A stretch of 47,651 bases of DNA, taken from an uncultured Saccharospirillaceae bacterium. GTDB lineage: Bacteria; Pseudomonadota; Gammaproteobacteria; Pseudomonadales; Natronospirillaceae. Each line of letters opens with the position of its first letter. The stretch's first letter is position 1. The notes beneath the pieces are model-generated. The model worked only from the letters and a program-made list of their open reading frames with translations. It had not been told where the DNA came from and did no database searches. The stretch covers positions 1 through 47,651 of the forward strand of contig CAJXZL010000014.1 of the NCBI GenBank assembly GCA_913063165.1, in the 5' to 3' direction. The position numbers and the translations under genes were made by a program. Of this stretch, positions 20,350 through 30,870 are shown piece after piece.

Positions 20350-21543
20350 ATGGCTAAGGCTACCTTTGAACGCAATAAGCCCCACGTTAACGTGGGCACA
20401 ATTGGTCACGTTGACCATGGTAAAACTACTTTGACAGCTGCGTTGACGCGCGTTTGTTCTGAAGTATGGGGCGGTACCGCTTCTGCTTTTGACCAGATCG
20501 ACAATGCACCTGAAGAGCGTGAGCGTGGTATTACAATCTCTACTGCACACGTTGAGTATGATTCAGAAGCACGTCACTATGCACACGTTGACTGCCCAGG
20601 ACACGCTGACTATGTTAAAAACATGATCACCGGTGCTGCTCAGATGGACGGCGCTATCTTGGTTTGTTCTGCAGCTGATGGCCCAATGCCACAGACGCGT
20701 GAGCACATCCTGTTGTCACGTCAGGTTGGTGTACCTTACATCGTTGTTTTCATGAACAAAGCTGACATGGTTGACGACGAAGAGTTGTTGGAATTGGTTG
20801 AAATGGAGATTCGTGAGCTTCTTGACCAGTACGAATTCCCTGGTGACGACACACCAATCGTTATCGGTTCTGCTTTGATGGCATTGGAAGGTCGTGACGA
20901 CAACGAAATGGGTACGACTGCTGTTAGGAAATTGGTTGAAGTTCTAGACTCTTATATCCCAGTTCCTGAGCGTGCTGTTGATATGCCTTTCTTGCTACCA
21001 ATCGAAGACGTATTCTCAATCTCTGGTCGTGGTACGGTTGTTACAGGTCGTATTGAGCGCGGTATCGTGCGTATCCAGGAAGAAGTTTCTATCATCGGTA
21101 TCCGTGAAACTACTAAGACAGTAGTAACGGGTGTTGAGATGTTCCGTAAGTTGCTAGACGAAGGTCGTGCTGGTGAGAACGTTGGTGTTCTATTGCGTGG
21201 TACTAAGCGTGATGATATCGAACGTGGTCAAGTATTGGCTAAGCCTGGTTCAATTACACCTCATACTCAGTTTGAGTCAGAAGTGTATGTATTGTCTAAA
21301 GATGAAGGTGGTCGTCATACACCTTTCTTCAAAGGCTACCGTCCACAGTTTTACTTCCGTACAACTGACGTAACAGGTGCTTGTGAATTGCCTGAAGGCG
21401 TAGAGATGGTAATGCCTGGTGACAACGTGAAGATGGTTGTGACTTTGATCAACCCAATCGCGATGGACGAAGGTTTGCGTTTTGCAATCCGCGAAGGTGG
21501 CCGTACTGTAGGCGCCGGCGTCGTAGCTAAAATTATCGCGTAA
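20350..21543 (+). CDS. tufA: Elongation factor Tu, copy 2
   Basis: Same 397-residue protein as copy 1, here at the end of the str operon and thus in the tufA position. The start is the ATG at 20350 with GAGG at 20338-20341. Identity to copy 1 runs over 1191 bases with no mismatch, then ends one base before the last sense codon is complete. Outside the genes the flanks are unrelated. This is the usual mark of gene conversion between tuf copies. A strong terminator follows. Confidence 0.98.
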   Translation: MAKATFERNKPHVNVGTIGHVDHGKTTLTAALTRVCSEVWGGTASAFDQIDNAPEERERGITISTAHVEYDSEARHYAHVDCPGHADYVKNMITGAAQMDGAILVCSAADGPMPQTREHILLSRQVGVPYIVVFMNKADMVDDEELLELVEMEIRELLDQYEFPGDDTPIVIGSALMALEGRDDNEMGTTAVRKLVEVLDSYIPVPERAVDMPFLLPIEDVFSISGRGTVVTGRIERGIVRIQEEVSIIGIRETTKTVVTGVEMFRKLLDEGRAGENVGVLLRGTKRDDIERGQVLAKPGSITPHTQFESEVYVLSKDEGGRHTPFFKGYRPQFYFRTTDVTGACELPEGVEMVMPGDNVKMVVTLINPIAMDEGLRFAIREGGRTVGAGVVAKIIA

Positions 21544-21558
21544 GTGATATTTAGCTAT

Positions 21559-21584
21559 AAAAGGGCCTAGCGGCCCTTTTTTTT
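21559..21584 (+). terminator. Rho-independent terminator of the str operon
   Basis: AAAAGGGCC pairs perfectly with GGCCCTTTT around a TAGC loop, and the stem merges into a run of eight T residues in all. It lies 15 bases after the tuf stop and before the S10 promoter. Confidence 0.95.
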
Positions 21585-21615
21585 ACTGCTAAAAAAAGAT
21601 TGATGTGTCATAGCA

Positions 21616-21644
21616 TTGACTTCTTTTTGTGGCAGTCATACAAT
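21616..21644 (+). promoter_or_regulatory. S10 operon promoter
   Basis: TTGACT (21616-21621) and TACAAT (21639-21644) have a 17-base spacer, and GCGCGTCCCC follows. The start would be near 21651, so the leader before rpsJ is only about 60 bases. It holds one small hairpin CCCC/GGGG (21651-21666). The E. coli S10 leader that responds to L4 is about 170 bases, so that control is probably absent or different. Confidence 0.85.
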
Positions 21645-21710
21645 GCGCGTCCCCAAATTTATGGGGGTGAGTAATATATTGCTGTTTAACATTCTTGGAG
21701 TTTTGGTCAC

Positions 21711-22022
21711 ATGCAGAACCAAAAGATCAGAATACGCTTGAAAGCGTTCGACCATCGCCTGATTGATACATCAACTCAGGAGATTGTAGATACTGCCAAG
21801 CGTACTGGCGCACAGGTAAGGGGTCCAATCCCACTGCCTACCCGTAAAGAGCGCTTCACAGTCCTCGTTTCACCACACGTGAATAAAGATGCACGTGACC
21901 AGTATGAGATACGTACTCATAAACGCATGCTTGACATTGTCGGGCCTACTGAAAAAACAGTTGATGCGTTGATGAAGTTAGATCTTGCTGCTGGGGTGGA
22001 TGTTCAGATCAGTCTGGGTTAA
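21711..22022 (+). CDS. rpsJ: 30S ribosomal protein S10
   Basis: Ribosomal protein uS10 of the 30S head. It also acts as NusE in antitermination and as the partner of NusG in transcription-translation coupling. It has 103 residues, the E. coli length, with [13 protein letters not shown] and the loop region [17 protein letters not shown]. It is the first gene of the S10 operon, with a short leader from the promoter at 21616. Confidence 0.98.
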   Translation: MQNQKIRIRLKAFDHRLIDTSTQEIVDTAKRTGAQVRGPIPLPTRKERFTVLVSPHVNKDARDQYEIRTHKRMLDIVGPTEKTVDALMKLDLAAGVDVQISLG

Positions 22023-22110
22023 TCACTACCTGAGCGGATCTCTGTGTAACAGCCTTTTTTAAGGCGGCCATAGCGGGTAAGAGCCCCGTACATTGAGAGG
22101 TTATAAAATT

Positions 22111-22743
22111 ATGTCATTAGGTCTTATTGGCCGGAAAGTAGGTATGACGCGCATCTTCACTGAAGATGGTCTATCTATTCCGGTATCTATTATTGAGGCT
22201 ACTCCAAACCGCGTTACCCAGGTAAAAACGGGTGAGACTGACGGGTACAATGCTGTGCAGGTTGCAGCGGGTACGCGTAAGGCTAACAGCGTCAACAAAG
22301 CACAGGCAGGTCATTTTGCCAAAGCTAACGTTGAAGCTGGACGTGTCATGAGTGAATTCCGTCTCGACGGCGAAATTTCACACAAGCCAGGTGATGAAAT
22401 CACTGTTGCTATCTTCGAAGCAGGCCAAATGGCTGACGTAACTGGTCAGTCTAAAGGTAAGGGCTTCCAGGGTGTCATCAAGCGTTACAACTTTGCCATG
22501 CAGGATGCGACACACGGTAACTCGTTGTCTCACCGTGCCCCAGGTTCTATCGGTCAGTGCCAGACTCCAGGTCGGGTATGGAAAGGTAAGAAAATGGCCG
22601 GTCACATGGGCTCTGAGCGTGTTACTACGCAGAATTTGGAAGTTGTGCGCGTTGACGTTGAACGCAACTTGATCATGATCAAAGGTGCGGTTCCAGGCGC
22701 TACCGGCAGTCATATCATTGTTAAGCCGGCAGTTAAGGGGTAA
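22111..22743 (+). CDS. rplC: 50S ribosomal protein L3
   Basis: Ribosomal protein uL3 is an early assembly protein whose extended loop reaches the peptidyl-transferase centre. It has 210 residues (E. coli 209). The loop with [28 protein letters not shown] contains the glutamine that PrmB methylates in E. coli (Q150). The start is the ATG at 22111 with GAGAGG upstream. An in-frame TTG at 22093 lies before that site and is rejected. Confidence 0.97.
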   Translation: MSLGLIGRKVGMTRIFTEDGLSIPVSIIEATPNRVTQVKTGETDGYNAVQVAAGTRKANSVNKAQAGHFAKANVEAGRVMSEFRLDGEISHKPGDEITVAIFEAGQMADVTGQSKGKGFQGVIKRYNFAMQDATHGNSLSHRAPGSIGQCQTPGRVWKGKKMAGHMGSERVTTQNLEVVRVDVERNLIMIKGAVPGATGSHIIVKPAVKG

Positions 22744-22746
22744 TCC

Positions 22747-23349
22747 ATGGATTTGAAAATCGTCGGTGGTACTTCGGTTACTGTATCCGAAGCCACATTT
22801 GGAAAAGATTTCAATGAGTCTCTGATTCACCAGGTCGTCACTGCCTTTTTGGCAGGTGCGCGTCAGGGTACTCGAGCACAAAAAACAAGAAGCCAGGTTC
22901 GTGGCGGTGGTCGTAAGCCTTTTGCACAGAAAGGTTCTGGTCGCGCACGTGCTGGTACTATTCGTAGCCCAATTTGGCGCGGCGGCGGTACTACCTTTGC
23001 AGCAGTTCCTGCTGATCATTCTCAGAAAGTGAACCGCAAAATGTACCGTGGTGCAATGCGTTCAATCTTGTCTGAGCTTGTTCGCCAAGAGCGTTTGGTT
23101 GTTGTAAATGAAATGGCTATTGATGAGCCAAAGACCAAGCTGTTTATCGCCAAGATGAAAGAATTGGATCTAACGAACTGTTTGATCATTAGTGAAGACA
23201 TTGATGCAAACCTGTATTTGTCTGCGCGTAATTTGCCGCACGTTGAAGTGGTAGATGTTGATGCAACGAATCCGGTTGATCTAGTCGCTTTCGAAAAAGT
23301 GGTTATGACAGTGTCTGCTCTTAAGAAATTTGAGGAGTTATTGGCATGA
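22747..23349 (+). CDS. rplD: 50S ribosomal protein L4
   Basis: Ribosomal protein uL4 lines the peptide exit tunnel with its long loop. In E. coli it also controls the S10 operon and RNase E. It has 200 residues (E. coli 201), with the loop region [24 protein letters not shown] near residues 47-70. It starts three bases after the rplC stop. Its TGA overlaps the rplW ATG (ATGA). The short rpsJ leader suggests that E. coli-type repression by L4 is not conserved. Confidence 0.97.
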   Translation: MDLKIVGGTSVTVSEATFGKDFNESLIHQVVTAFLAGARQGTRAQKTRSQVRGGGRKPFAQKGSGRARAGTIRSPIWRGGGTTFAAVPADHSQKVNRKMYRGAMRSILSELVRQERLVVVNEMAIDEPKTKLFIAKMKELDLTNCLIISEDIDANLYLSARNLPHVEVVDVDATNPVDLVAFEKVVMTVSALKKFEELLA

Positions 23350-23645
23350 ACCAGGAACGTTTACTGAAGGTTCTTCACGGACCACACATTTCTGAAAAGG
23401 CGACTATCGTTGCTGACGGAAATGGACAGTATGTTTTTCGAGTAGCTTCTGATGCTACCAAGCCAGAGATTAAAGCAGCCATTGAAAAGCTGTTTAATGT
23501 CGCGGTTGTTACAGTACGTACACTGAACCAGAAAGGTAAAGTGAAGCGCACTGCACGTGGTACTGGTAAGCAGAATGACATCAAAAAGGCGTATGTTCGC
23601 TTGGCTCAGGGTCAGGAAATCGACTTCCTGAGTGCTGATTTATAA
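23346..23645 (+). CDS. rplW: 50S ribosomal protein L23
   Basis: Ribosomal protein uL23 at the tunnel exit is the docking site for trigger factor and SRP. It has 99 residues (E. coli 100), with the conserved PHISEKAT near residues 14-21 and the basic loop [21 protein letters not shown]. The ATG overlaps the rplD stop by four bases, suggesting coupling. Confidence 0.97.
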   Translation: MNQERLLKVLHGPHISEKATIVADGNGQYVFRVASDATKPEIKAAIEKLFNVAVVTVRTLNQKGKVKRTARGTGKQNDIKKAYVRLAQGQEIDFLSADL

Positions 23646-23657
23646 GGGGCTGGAATA

Positions 23658-24485
23658 ATGGCTATTGTAAAAACTAAACCTACTTCACCGGGCCGTCGCC
23701 ACCTGGTAAAGGTCGTTAATACGGAGCTGCATAAAGGAGCTCCTTATGCGCCGTTGGTAGAAAAGAAGAACAAGAATGGTGGTCGTAACAATAATGGCCG
23801 TATCACTGTTCGCCATCAGGGCGGTGGTCATAAGCATCATTATCGTGTAATCGACTTCAAGAGAAACAAAGACGGTATCCCTGCAAAGGTTGAGCGTCTT
23901 GAGTACGATCCTAACCGTACTGCAAACATTGCCTTGGTATTGTATGCAGATGGCGAGCGTCGTTACATCTTGGCACCAAAAGGCCTAACCGCTGGTGACA
24001 TGATTGAGTCTGGTGAGCACACAGTAATCAAAACGGGTAACACAATGCCTTTGCGCAGCGTGCCTTTGGGTTCTGTATGTCACAACATCGAATTGAAGCC
24101 TGGTAAAGGTGGTCAGATCGCTCGTTCAGCTGGTACTTCGGTACAGTTGGTAGCACGTGAAGGTGGTTATGCCACATTGCGTCTACGTTCGGGTGAGATG
24201 CGCAAAGTATCTGAAAACTGTCGTGCTACGTTAGGCGAAGTTAGCAATTCAGAGCACAGCCTACGTCAGTTGGGTAAAGCAGGTGCCAGTCGTTGGCGCG
24301 GTGTTAGACCTACTGTCCGTGGTGTCGTCATGAACCCTGTAGATCACCCACATGGTGGTGGTGAAGGTCGTACATCTGGTGGTCGTCATCCTGTGACGCC
24401 ATGGGGTGTTCCAACCAAGGGTTATAAAACACGTACGAATAAGCGAACTGATAAGTTTATCGTTCGCCGTCGTTCTAAAAAGTAA
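23658..24485 (+). CDS. rplB: 50S ribosomal protein L2
   Basis: Ribosomal protein uL2 is needed for subunit association and peptidyl-transferase assembly. It has 275 residues (E. coli 273). The functionally important histidine lies in [14 protein letters not shown] near residue 231. [22 protein letters not shown] is conserved near the N-terminus. A 12-base gap with GGGG separates it from rplW. Confidence 0.98.
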   Translation: MAIVKTKPTSPGRRHLVKVVNTELHKGAPYAPLVEKKNKNGGRNNNGRITVRHQGGGHKHHYRVIDFKRNKDGIPAKVERLEYDPNRTANIALVLYADGERRYILAPKGLTAGDMIESGEHTVIKTGNTMPLRSVPLGSVCHNIELKPGKGGQIARSAGTSVQLVAREGGYATLRLRSGEMRKVSENCRATLGEVSNSEHSLRQLGKAGASRWRGVRPTVRGVVMNPVDHPHGGGEGRTSGGRHPVTPWGVPTKGYKTRTNKRTDKFIVRRRSKK

Positions 24486-24503
24486 ATTAGGAGAAAGTAG
24501 GCC

Positions 24504-24779
24504 GTGCCACGTTCACTTAAAAAGGGTCCATTTGTAGACCTGCATTTGATGAAGAAGGTAGAGGCTGCAATTGAAAAGGGTGAAAAGCGTCCGATCAAAA
24601 CTTGGTCAAGACGCAGCACCATCTTCCCGGAATTCGTCGGGTTGACTATTGCAGTCCATAATGGTCGTCAACATGTCCCAGTATTCGTTACTGAGGACAT
24701 GGTCGGTCACAAGCTGGGTGAGTTTGCATTAACCCGTACCTATAAAGGTCACGGTGCAGACAAGAAAGCGAAGCGATAA
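24504..24779 (+). CDS. rpsS: 30S ribosomal protein S19
   Basis: Ribosomal protein uS19 of the 30S head contacts the A-site finger. It has 91 residues (E. coli 92), starting [15 protein letters not shown]. The start codon is a GTG at 24504 with AGGAG upstream at 24489-24493. The middle keeps [19 protein letters not shown]. Confidence 0.97.
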   Translation: MPRSLKKGPFVDLHLMKKVEAAIEKGEKRPIKTWSRRSTIFPEFVGLTIAVHNGRQHVPVFVTEDMVGHKLGEFALTRTYKGHGADKKAKR

Positions 24780-24792
24780 GGGGTAGGATACG

Positions 24793-25122
24793 ATGGAAGT
24801 ACAAGCAGTATTACGCGGTGCCCGTCTGTCTGCCCAGAAAGCTCGCTTGGTTGCAGACCAGATAAGAGGCAAAGCTGTTGGCGAAGCGTTGGACATTTTG
24901 ACTTTTAGTCCAAAGAAAGGCGCTGAGATCATCAAGAAAGTACTAGAAAGTGCAATTGCTAACGCAGAGCACAATGAAGGTGCGGACGTTGATGAGCTGA
25001 CAGTATCAACAATCTTCGTAGACGAAGGCTTGACAATGAAGCGTATTCGTCCACGGGCCAAGGGACGTGCAGACCGTATTTTTAAGCGTACGTGTCATGT
25101 CACAGTCAAGGTTTCTGATTAA
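24793..25122 (+). CDS. rplV: 50S ribosomal protein L22
   Basis: Ribosomal protein uL22 has an extended hairpin that narrows the exit tunnel next to L4. It has 109 residues (E. coli 110). The hairpin region near residues 80-97 ([20 protein letters not shown]) is of the ordinary wild-type form, without the short deletion linked to erythromycin resistance. Confidence 0.97.
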   Translation: MEVQAVLRGARLSAQKARLVADQIRGKAVGEALDILTFSPKKGAEIIKKVLESAIANAEHNEGADVDELTVSTIFVDEGLTMKRIRPRAKGRADRIFKRTCHVTVKVSD

Positions 25123-25136
25123 CAGGAGAATGTCAC

Positions 25137-25823
25137 ATGGGTCAGAAAGTCCATCCTACGGGCATTCGTCTTGGTATTACTAAGGATCACACATCCGTTT
25201 GGTATGCAGATTCCAAGGCTTATTCCCAGAAGTTGCTAAATGACATCGAGGTACGTAAGTATCTTGAGAAGAAGCTTGTAAAAGCTTCAGTGAGCAAGGT
25301 CATTATCGAACGACCAGCTCAAAACGCCAAGATCACCATCCACACTGCCCGTCCAGGCATCGTGATTGGTAAGAAAGGCGAAGACGTTGAAGCACTGCGT
25401 CAGGAACTATCCCGCATGATGGGTATTCCTGTGCATATCAACATCGAAGAAATTCGTAAGCCTGACCTTGATTCCAAGCTGGTTGGTCAGAACGTAGCAG
25501 GTCAGTTGGAGCGTCGTGTGATGTTCCGTCGTGCCATGAAGCGTTCTGTTCAAAATGCGATGCGCTCTGGCGCTAAAGGCATCAAGATTCAGATTAGTGG
25601 ACGTTTAGGCGGCGCTGAGATCGCTCGTACCGAATGGTACCGAGAAGGTCGCGTTCCTTTGCACACTTTACGTGCTGACATCGATTATTCTGCGTACGAG
25701 GCGCACACCACTTATGGTGTGTTGGGTATCAAAGTCTGGATCTTCAAGGGTGAAATATTAGGCGGGATCGAAGAAGTTCGAACCAAAGCCAAAGCCGCTC
25801 CCAAGAAGAAAGGCTCACGGTAA
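25137..25823 (+). CDS. rpsC: 30S ribosomal protein S3
   Basis: Ribosomal protein uS3 forms part of the mRNA entry channel and its helicase activity. It has 228 residues (E. coli 233), starting [14 protein letters not shown]. The KH domain with [15 protein letters not shown] lies near residues 73-87, and the C-terminal domain has [30 protein letters not shown]. Confidence 0.98.
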   Translation: MGQKVHPTGIRLGITKDHTSVWYADSKAYSQKLLNDIEVRKYLEKKLVKASVSKVIIERPAQNAKITIHTARPGIVIGKKGEDVEALRQELSRMMGIPVHINIEEIRKPDLDSKLVGQNVAGQLERRVMFRRAMKRSVQNAMRSGAKGIKIQISGRLGGAEIARTEWYREGRVPLHTLRADIDYSAYEAHTTYGVLGIKVWIFKGEILGGIEEVRTKAKAAPKKKGSR

Positions 25824-25835
25824 GGAGATTTAGCG

Positions 25836-26249
25836 ATGTTGATGCCTAAACGTACCAAATTTCGTAAGGTACAAAAAGGTCGTAACCGAGGTCTTGCCCT
25901 TCGTGGTAGCAAGGTTAGCTTCGGTGAATTCGGTCTAAAAGCTATTGGCCGTGGACGTATAACGTCACGCCAGATTGAAGCTGCGCGTCGTGCTATGACT
26001 CGTCATATCAAGCGTGGTGGTAAGATTTGGATTCGGGTATTCCCTGATAAGCCAATCACCGAGAAGCCTCTTGAGGTTCGACAGGGTAAAGGTAAAGGTA
26101 ACGTTGAGTACTGGGTATGCCAGATTCAGCCAGGTAAAGTGTTGTATGAAGTTGAAGGTGTTACCGAGCAGTTAGCTCGTGAAGCATTCGCACTTGCTGC
26201 AGCAAAATTACCGCTAGAAACCATTTTTGTTAAGCGGACGGTGATGTGA
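25836..26249 (+). CDS. rplP: 50S ribosomal protein L16
   Basis: Ribosomal protein uL16 sits near the A site of the peptidyl-transferase centre. It has 137 residues (E. coli 136). The start [11 protein letters not shown] matches [11 protein letters not shown] of E. coli, so the first ATG (25836) is kept although a second ATG lies two codons later. [23 protein letters not shown] is conserved. The TGA overlaps the rpmC ATG by one base. Confidence 0.97.
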   Translation: MLMPKRTKFRKVQKGRNRGLALRGSKVSFGEFGLKAIGRGRITSRQIEAARRAMTRHIKRGGKIWIRVFPDKPITEKPLEVRQGKGKGNVEYWVCQIQPGKVLYEVEGVTEQLAREAFALAAAKLPLETIFVKRTVM

Positions 26250-26440
26250 TGAAAATCAATGATATGCGTGAGAAATCAGTAGAAGAGTTAAACACTCTGC
26301 TGTTGGACCTGCTACATGACCAGTTTAAGTTCCGTGTGCAAAAGGCGACTGGTCAGCTGCAGAAAACCCATTTGGTTAAGCAAGTACGACGTGACGTTGC
26401 GCGTGTTAAGACCTTATTGACTGAAAAGGCAGGTGGTTGA
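26249..26440 (+). CDS. rpmC: 50S ribosomal protein L29
   Basis: Small helical protein uL29 near the tunnel exit. It has 63 residues, exactly the E. coli length, starting [15 protein letters not shown] and ending [18 protein letters not shown]. The ATG at 26249 shares one base with the rplP stop. A GTG one codon earlier is possible but would only add one residue. Confidence 0.96.
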   Translation: MKINDMREKSVEELNTLLLDLLHDQFKFRVQKATGQLQKTHLVKQVRRDVARVKTLLTEKAGG

Positions 26441-26441
26441 T

Positions 26442-26702
26442 ATGTCAGAGACCAATGCACGAACTGTCACAGGACAGGTAGTTAGTAATAAGGGTGACAA
26501 GTCTATTACCGTACTTTTAGTACGTAAGGTAAAGCACCCTCTTTACGGTAAGTTCATGAAGCGTAGCACCAAGCTACATGCACATGACGAAAGCAATGAA
26601 TGCCAAATTGGCGACGTAGTGACCATTCAGGAAACACGTCCGCTATCTAAGACTAAGTCTTGGACTTTGGTAAGCGTTGATGAGCGCGCAACCGGCGTAT
26701 AA
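26442..26702 (+). CDS. rpsQ: 30S ribosomal protein S17
   Basis: Ribosomal protein uS17, an OB-fold primary 16S rRNA binder. It has 86 residues (E. coli 84), with [33 protein letters not shown] and the C-terminal [12 protein letters not shown]. The ATG at 26442 follows the rpmC stop by one base. An in-frame GTG at 26433 is within rpmC and less likely. It is the last gene of the S10 operon by E. coli convention. Confidence 0.96.
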   Translation: MSETNARTVTGQVVSNKGDKSITVLLVRKVKHPLYGKFMKRSTKLHAHDESNECQIGDVVTIQETRPLSKTKSWTLVSVDERATGV

Positions 26703-26746
26703 CGCTGGTGTCGTAATTGATAGAGTTGAGGTTTGGAGATTAAACC

Positions 26747-27115
26747 ATGATTCAGACACAAACAATTCTAGACGTAGCTGACAACAGCGGTGCAAAGCGT
26801 GTCCAGTGTATTAAAGTTCTGGGCGGTTCTCATCGTCGTTATGCTCGTATAGGCGACCTAATTAAGGTTTCTGTGAAGGAAGCAATTCCACGCGGTAAAG
26901 TTAAGAAAGGTCAGGTTATGAACGCAGTTGTCGTTCGTACCAAAAAAGGCGTTCGTCGTCCTGATGGGTCTCTCATCAAGTTCGACGTCAATTCTGCCGT
27001 ATTGCTTGATGGTAAGCAGGCACCGATCGGGACCCGTATTTTTGGCCCTGTGACGCGCGAACTACGTACAGAAAAATTTATGAAAATCATTTCCCTGGCA
27101 CCGGAAGTACTGTAA
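26747..27115 (+). CDS. rplN: 50S ribosomal protein L14
   Basis: Ribosomal protein uL14 of the subunit interface and binding site of RsfS. It has 122 residues (E. coli 123), starting [17 protein letters not shown], with [15 protein letters not shown]. It opens the spc block. The 44-base gap after rpsQ shows no clear promoter, so S10 and spc are probably one transcript. Confidence 0.98.
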   Translation: MIQTQTILDVADNSGAKRVQCIKVLGGSHRRYARIGDLIKVSVKEAIPRGKVKKGQVMNAVVVRTKKGVRRPDGSLIKFDVNSAVLLDGKQAPIGTRIFGPVTRELRTEKFMKIISLAPEVL

Positions 27116-27163
27116 CTCCTCGGAGTTGCAGTTCTAGACGGAAGCAGGAACTGAGGCAAATTA

Positions 27164-27481
27164 ATGAAAAAGTTAAAAGCAGGTGATGAAGTTATCGTGA
27201 TAGCCGGTAAAGACAAAGGCAAGCGCGGTAAGATTCAGAAAGTTGAAACTAGCGGACAGTTCGACAAGTACATTGTGACTGGCATCAATATGGTGAAAAA
27301 ACACCAGAAGCCAAACCCACAGACTGGTCAGGCTGGCGGCATCATTGAAAAAGAATCTTTGATTGCAGCATCTAATGTAGCCATCTTTAACAGTGAGACT
27401 GGAAAAGGCGATCGTGTTGGCTTCCGTATGGAAGGCGACAAGAAAGTACGTTTCTTCAAGTCAAACAGTAAAGTCATCTAA
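27164..27481 (+). CDS. rplX: 50S ribosomal protein L24
   Basis: Ribosomal protein uL24 starts 50S assembly. It has 105 residues (E. coli 104), with a KOW motif at the N-terminus ([20 protein letters not shown]) and [19 protein letters not shown]. The spacing to rplE is 14 bases. In E. coli the S8 repressor site lies at this junction. I cannot confirm it here. Confidence 0.97.
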   Translation: MKKLKAGDEVIVIAGKDKGKRGKIQKVETSGQFDKYIVTGINMVKKHQKPNPQTGQAGGIIEKESLIAASNVAIFNSETGKGDRVGFRMEGDKKVRFFKSNSKVI

Positions 27482-27495
27482 ATAGGAGCGAAGAC

Positions 27496-28035
27496 ATGTC
27501 ACGTTTAAAAGACCTTTATCAGTCTGACGTAGTGCCAGCTCTTATGAAAGAGTTTGGCTATAAGAGCGTAATGGAAGTCCCTCGCGTTGTTAAAATCACC
27601 CTGAACATGGGTGTTGGCGAAGGTGCAGCCGATAAGAAAGCGATCGAAAATGCTGTTGTTGATATGGAAGCGATTTCAGGTCAGAAAGCAGTAGTTTGTT
27701 TGGCTCGTAAGTCTGTAGCGGGTTTCAAAATCCGTGATGGCTGGCCTGTAGGCTGTAAAGTTACTTTGCGCCAAGCCCGTATGTGGGACTTTTTGGACCG
27801 CCTAGTTGATGTTTCGTTACCTCGTGTACGTGACTTCCGTGGTTTGAATCCTAAGTCTTTCGACGGACGTGGTAACTACTCAATGGGCGTGAAAGAGCAG
27901 ATTATCTTTCCTGAAATTGAATACGACAAAGTCGACAAGTTGCGCGGTATGGATATCACCATCACCACGACTGCCAAGACAAACGAAGAAGGTCGGGCTC
28001 TTTTGAAAGCCTTATCTTTCCCATTTAAAGGATGA
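27496..28035 (+). CDS. rplE: 50S ribosomal protein L5
   Basis: Ribosomal protein uL5 binds 5S rRNA and contacts the P-site tRNA. It has 179 residues, the E. coli length, with [35 protein letters not shown] and [23 protein letters not shown]. Confidence 0.98.
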   Translation: MSRLKDLYQSDVVPALMKEFGYKSVMEVPRVVKITLNMGVGEGAADKKAIENAVVDMEAISGQKAVVCLARKSVAGFKIRDGWPVGCKVTLRQARMWDFLDRLVDVSLPRVRDFRGLNPKSFDGRGNYSMGVKEQIIFPEIEYDKVDKLRGMDITITTTAKTNEEGRALLKALSFPFKG

Positions 28036-28045
28036 GGATCGCGTA

Positions 28046-28351
28046 ATGGCTAAGACAAGTATGAAGGCGCGTGAAGAGAAGCGTACAAAATTGATTGCTA
28101 AATTTGCGGAAAAGCGTGCAAATCTTAAAGCAATTATACATAATCCGCTCTCTTCAGACGAAGAGCGTTGGGACGCGCAGATGAACCTACAAAAGCTTCC
28201 TCGTGATGCTTCACCAGTTCGTCAGCGTCGTCGCTGCCAAATTACAGGACGTCCACACGGTGTATACCGTAAATTTGGGCTGTCTCGTATCATGCTTCGG
28301 GAACACGCTATGAAAGGTGAAGTACCGGGGCTTAAAAAAGCCAGTTGGTAA
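28046..28351 (+). CDS. rpsN: 30S ribosomal protein S14 (zinc-free form)
   Basis: Ribosomal protein uS14 of the 30S head. The 101-residue long form lacks the CxxC pairs of the zinc-binding form. It has [20 protein letters not shown] and the C-terminal [24 protein letters not shown]. The zinc independence means this protein is not part of a zinc-sparing switch. Confidence 0.98.
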   Translation: MAKTSMKAREEKRTKLIAKFAEKRANLKAIIHNPLSSDEERWDAQMNLQKLPRDASPVRQRRRCQITGRPHGVYRKFGLSRIMLREHAMKGEVPGLKKASW

Positions 28352-28420
28352 GCAAGATGGTCAGGACAGGAGCTTAGGCTCCTGTTACCGCATTTAGCTG
28401 TACAATGGAGAAAAACGAAA

Positions 28421-28813
28421 ATGAGTATGCAAGACACTCTGGCGGATATGTTTACGCGTGTCCGTAATGCCCAGCAAGCCGGGCATTCAGCTGTTAGCAT
28501 GCCTTCATCTAAGATGAAGGTGTCAGTTGCGGCAGTACTAAAAGAAGAAGGCTATATTGGTGAATATGTGATCGAAGGTGATCAGAAGCCAGTGTTGACT
28601 ATCGCTTTGAAGTACTTTGAAGGCAAACCTGTTATTGAAAGCATCAAACGCATCAGCACGCCTGGTCTACGTCAGTATAAAGGCGCAAACGACTTACCTA
28701 AAGTAAGTGGTGGTTTGGGTGTTGCGATTATTTCCACTTCTAAAGGTATTATGACTGACCGTGCTGCTCGCGCTGCATCTGTCGGTGGTGAGATCCTTTG
28801 CGAAGTATTCTAA
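28421..28813 (+). CDS. rpsH: 30S ribosomal protein S8
   Basis: Ribosomal protein uS8 binds 16S helix 21. In E. coli it also represses the spc operon. It has 130 residues, the E. coli length, with [17 protein letters not shown], the middle [20 protein letters not shown] and the C-terminal [20 protein letters not shown]. The gap before it is 69 bases, with the inverted repeat AGGAGC-TTAG-GCTCCT, which may be a processing site. Confidence 0.98.
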   Translation: MSMQDTLADMFTRVRNAQQAGHSAVSMPSSKMKVSVAAVLKEEGYIGEYVIEGDQKPVLTIALKYFEGKPVIESIKRISTPGLRQYKGANDLPKVSGGLGVAIISTSKGIMTDRAARAASVGGEILCEVF

Positions 28814-28825
28814 GGGAGCATCGCA

Positions 28826-29359
28826 ATGTCTAGAATAGCAAAGGCACCAGTGACAATCCCTGGTGGTGTTGAAGTAAAAATTTCTGGCCAGACCGTTTCT
28901 GCAAAAGGACCTAAAGGTTCTTTGTCAATGAACGTCAATGCGTTGGTCGAAGTTGCACAGAACGATGGCCTTTTGGTTGTGAAGCCTCTTGTTGAAGACG
29001 TTAAGTCGTGGACACAAGCAGGTACTGCGCGATCATTAGTGAATAATCTCGTATTAGGTGTTTCTGCAGGTTTCGAAAAGAAGCTGCAGCTTATTGGTGT
29101 TGGTTACCGTGCTAAAGCAGATGGCAATACCGTGAACTTGACTCTTGGTTTCTCTCATCCTGTTGATTATGTACTACCCGAAGGTATTTCAGTCGTGACG
29201 CCTAGTCAGACCGAAATCGTCCTAAGTGGCGTAGATAAGCAGCGAGTTGGGCAGGTAGCAGCAGAGATTCGTGCGTTTCGTCCACCAGAGCCTTATAAGG
29301 GCAAAGGTATACGTTATGCTGACGAGGCTGTTCGCCGTAAAGAAGCTAAGAAGAAATAA
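28826..29359 (+). CDS. rplF: 50S ribosomal protein L6
   Basis: Ribosomal protein uL6 near the sarcin-ricin loop. It has 177 residues, the E. coli length, as two similar domains, with the C-terminal signature [16 protein letters not shown] near residues 152-167. Confidence 0.98.
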   Translation: MSRIAKAPVTIPGGVEVKISGQTVSAKGPKGSLSMNVNALVEVAQNDGLLVVKPLVEDVKSWTQAGTARSLVNNLVLGVSAGFEKKLQLIGVGYRAKADGNTVNLTLGFSHPVDYVLPEGISVVTPSQTEIVLSGVDKQRVGQVAAEIRAFRPPEPYKGKGIRYADEAVRRKEAKKK

Positions 29360-29374
29360 GGTAGGGCAATAGCG

Positions 29375-29725
29375 ATGATTTCTAAAAAAGTTTCTCGTGT
29401 ACGTCGTGCCCGCCGCACACGGATGAAGATCCGTGAGCTGGGTGAAGTGCGCCTATGCGTTAACAGAAGTTCTAAGCACATCTACGCACAGATCATTTCT
29501 GCAGACGGTGGCACAGTTGTAGCGCAAGCTTCAACATTAGACAAAGATTTACGTGGCGATGCCACGAGTAATATCGAAGCGGCCAAGAAGGTCGGTTTGC
29601 TAGTTGCCTCACGTGCAACGGCAGCAGGTGTTACAAAGGTGGCTTTTGACCGCTCTGGTTTTCAATACCATGGTCGGATAAAAGCTTTGGCCGATGCCGC
29701 CCGTGAAGGTGGTCTGGAGTTCTAA
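29375..29725 (+). CDS. rplR: 50S ribosomal protein L18
   Basis: Ribosomal protein uL18 binds 5S rRNA together with L5. It has 116 residues (E. coli 117), with a basic N-terminus ([15 protein letters not shown]), [11 protein letters not shown] and the C-terminal [26 protein letters not shown]. Confidence 0.97.
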   Translation: MISKKVSRVRRARRTRMKIRELGEVRLCVNRSSKHIYAQIISADGGTVVAQASTLDKDLRGDATSNIEAAKKVGLLVASRATAAGVTKVAFDRSGFQYHGRIKALADAAREGGLEF

Positions 29726-29735
29726 GGGGAAATTT

Positions 29736-30242
29736 ATGTCCAACAATGAACTGCAACAAGCTGGCGGCGACCTGATAGAAAAGCTGGTTCAAGTGAACCG
29801 CGTTGCCAAAGTTGTTAAAGGTGGTCGAATTTTTAAGTTCACCGCATTGACTGTAGTTGGTGATGGTAATGGCAAAGTAGGTTTTGGTCGCGGTAAAGCG
29901 AACGAAGTGCCTATCGCTATTCAGAAAGCTATGGATTCAGCACGTCGCAATATGATTAATGTGCAGCTTGACAATGGTACTTTGCAGTATCCAGTTAAGG
30001 CACGTCATGGCGCTTCTAAGGTATACATGCAACCTGCATCTGATGGTACTGGCGTAATTGCCGGTGGCGCGATGCGTGCAGTACTAGAAGTAGCTGGTGT
30101 TCACAACGTTCTAGCTAAGTGCTATGGCTCTACCAATCCGGTAAACGTCGTTCGTGCAACCTATAATGGGTTGAAGATGATGCGTTCACCTGAAGACGTA
30201 GCGGCTAAGCGTGGCTTGACCGTAGAGCAGATACAGGGGTAA
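29736..30242 (+). CDS. rpsE: 30S ribosomal protein S5
   Basis: Ribosomal protein uS5 at the mRNA entry and decoding region. It has 168 residues (E. coli 167). The N-terminal double-stranded RNA-binding domain has [30 protein letters not shown]. The ATG at 29736 has AGGGG upstream. The longer frame starting inside rplR is rejected. Confidence 0.97.
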   Translation: MSNNELQQAGGDLIEKLVQVNRVAKVVKGGRIFKFTALTVVGDGNGKVGFGRGKANEVPIAIQKAMDSARRNMINVQLDNGTLQYPVKARHGASKVYMQPASDGTGVIAGGAMRAVLEVAGVHNVLAKCYGSTNPVNVVRATYNGLKMMRSPEDVAAKRGLTVEQIQG

Positions 30243-30247
30243 GGCAG

Positions 30248-30433
30248 ATGGCTAACAAGACAATTAGAGTTCAGCTGTTTCGCAGCCCTATTGGTACCCA
30301 GCCTAAGCACAAATTGTGCGTTAAAGGCTTGGGACTTCGTAAAATTGGCCAGATAGTAGAACTTGAAGACACACCGTCAGTACGCGGTATGGTTACCAAG
30401 GTTCACTATATGGTTCGTGTTTTAGGAGCCTAA
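30248..30433 (+). CDS. rpmD: 50S ribosomal protein L30
   Basis: Small protein uL30. It has 61 residues (E. coli 59), with [33 protein letters not shown] sequence. It is packed between rpsE (5-base gap) and rplO (2-base gap). Confidence 0.96.
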   Translation: MANKTIRVQLFRSPIGTQPKHKLCVKGLGLRKIGQIVELEDTPSVRGMVTKVHYMVRVLGA

Positions 30434-30435
30434 TC

Positions 30436-30870
30436 ATGTATCTGAATACACTAAGCCCAGGAGAAGGCGCTAAGACTTCTCGCAAGCGTGTCGGTCGTGG
30501 TATCGGTAGCGGACTTGGTAAGACTGGTGGTCGTGGTCACAAGGGACAGAAGTCTCGTTCTGGCGGCGGCGTTAAGCCTGGCTTCGAAGGCGGTCAGATG
30601 CCTTTGCAGAGACGTCTACCAAAGTTTGGTTTCTCATCACGCATTGGTCGTACGACCACCGAAGTACGTTTGCATGAATTAGCGAAAGTTGATTCTGATA
30701 TCATCGATTTGGTAGCGCTTAAAGCAGCTGACATTATCGGCGATAACATGAAGCGTGTTCGTGTGATCTTGTCTGGCAAGATCGAGAAAGCTGTCACCAT
30801 TAAAGGATTGGCTGTTACTAAGGGCGCTAAGGCGGCCATTGAAGCAGCTGGTGGAAAGGTCGAGGTCTAA
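30436..30870 (+). CDS. rplO: 50S ribosomal protein L15
   Basis: Ribosomal protein uL15, a late assembly protein. It has 144 residues, the E. coli length, with the glycine-rich basic N-terminal extension [20 protein letters not shown] and [15 protein letters not shown]. The TAA is followed immediately by the secY ATG. Confidence 0.97.
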   Translation: MYLNTLSPGEGAKTSRKRVGRGIGSGLGKTGGRGHKGQKSRSGGGVKPGFEGGQMPLQRRLPKFGFSSRIGRTTTEVRLHELAKVDSDIIDLVALKAADIIGDNMKRVRVILSGKIEKAVTIKGLAVTKGAKAAIEAAGGKVEV

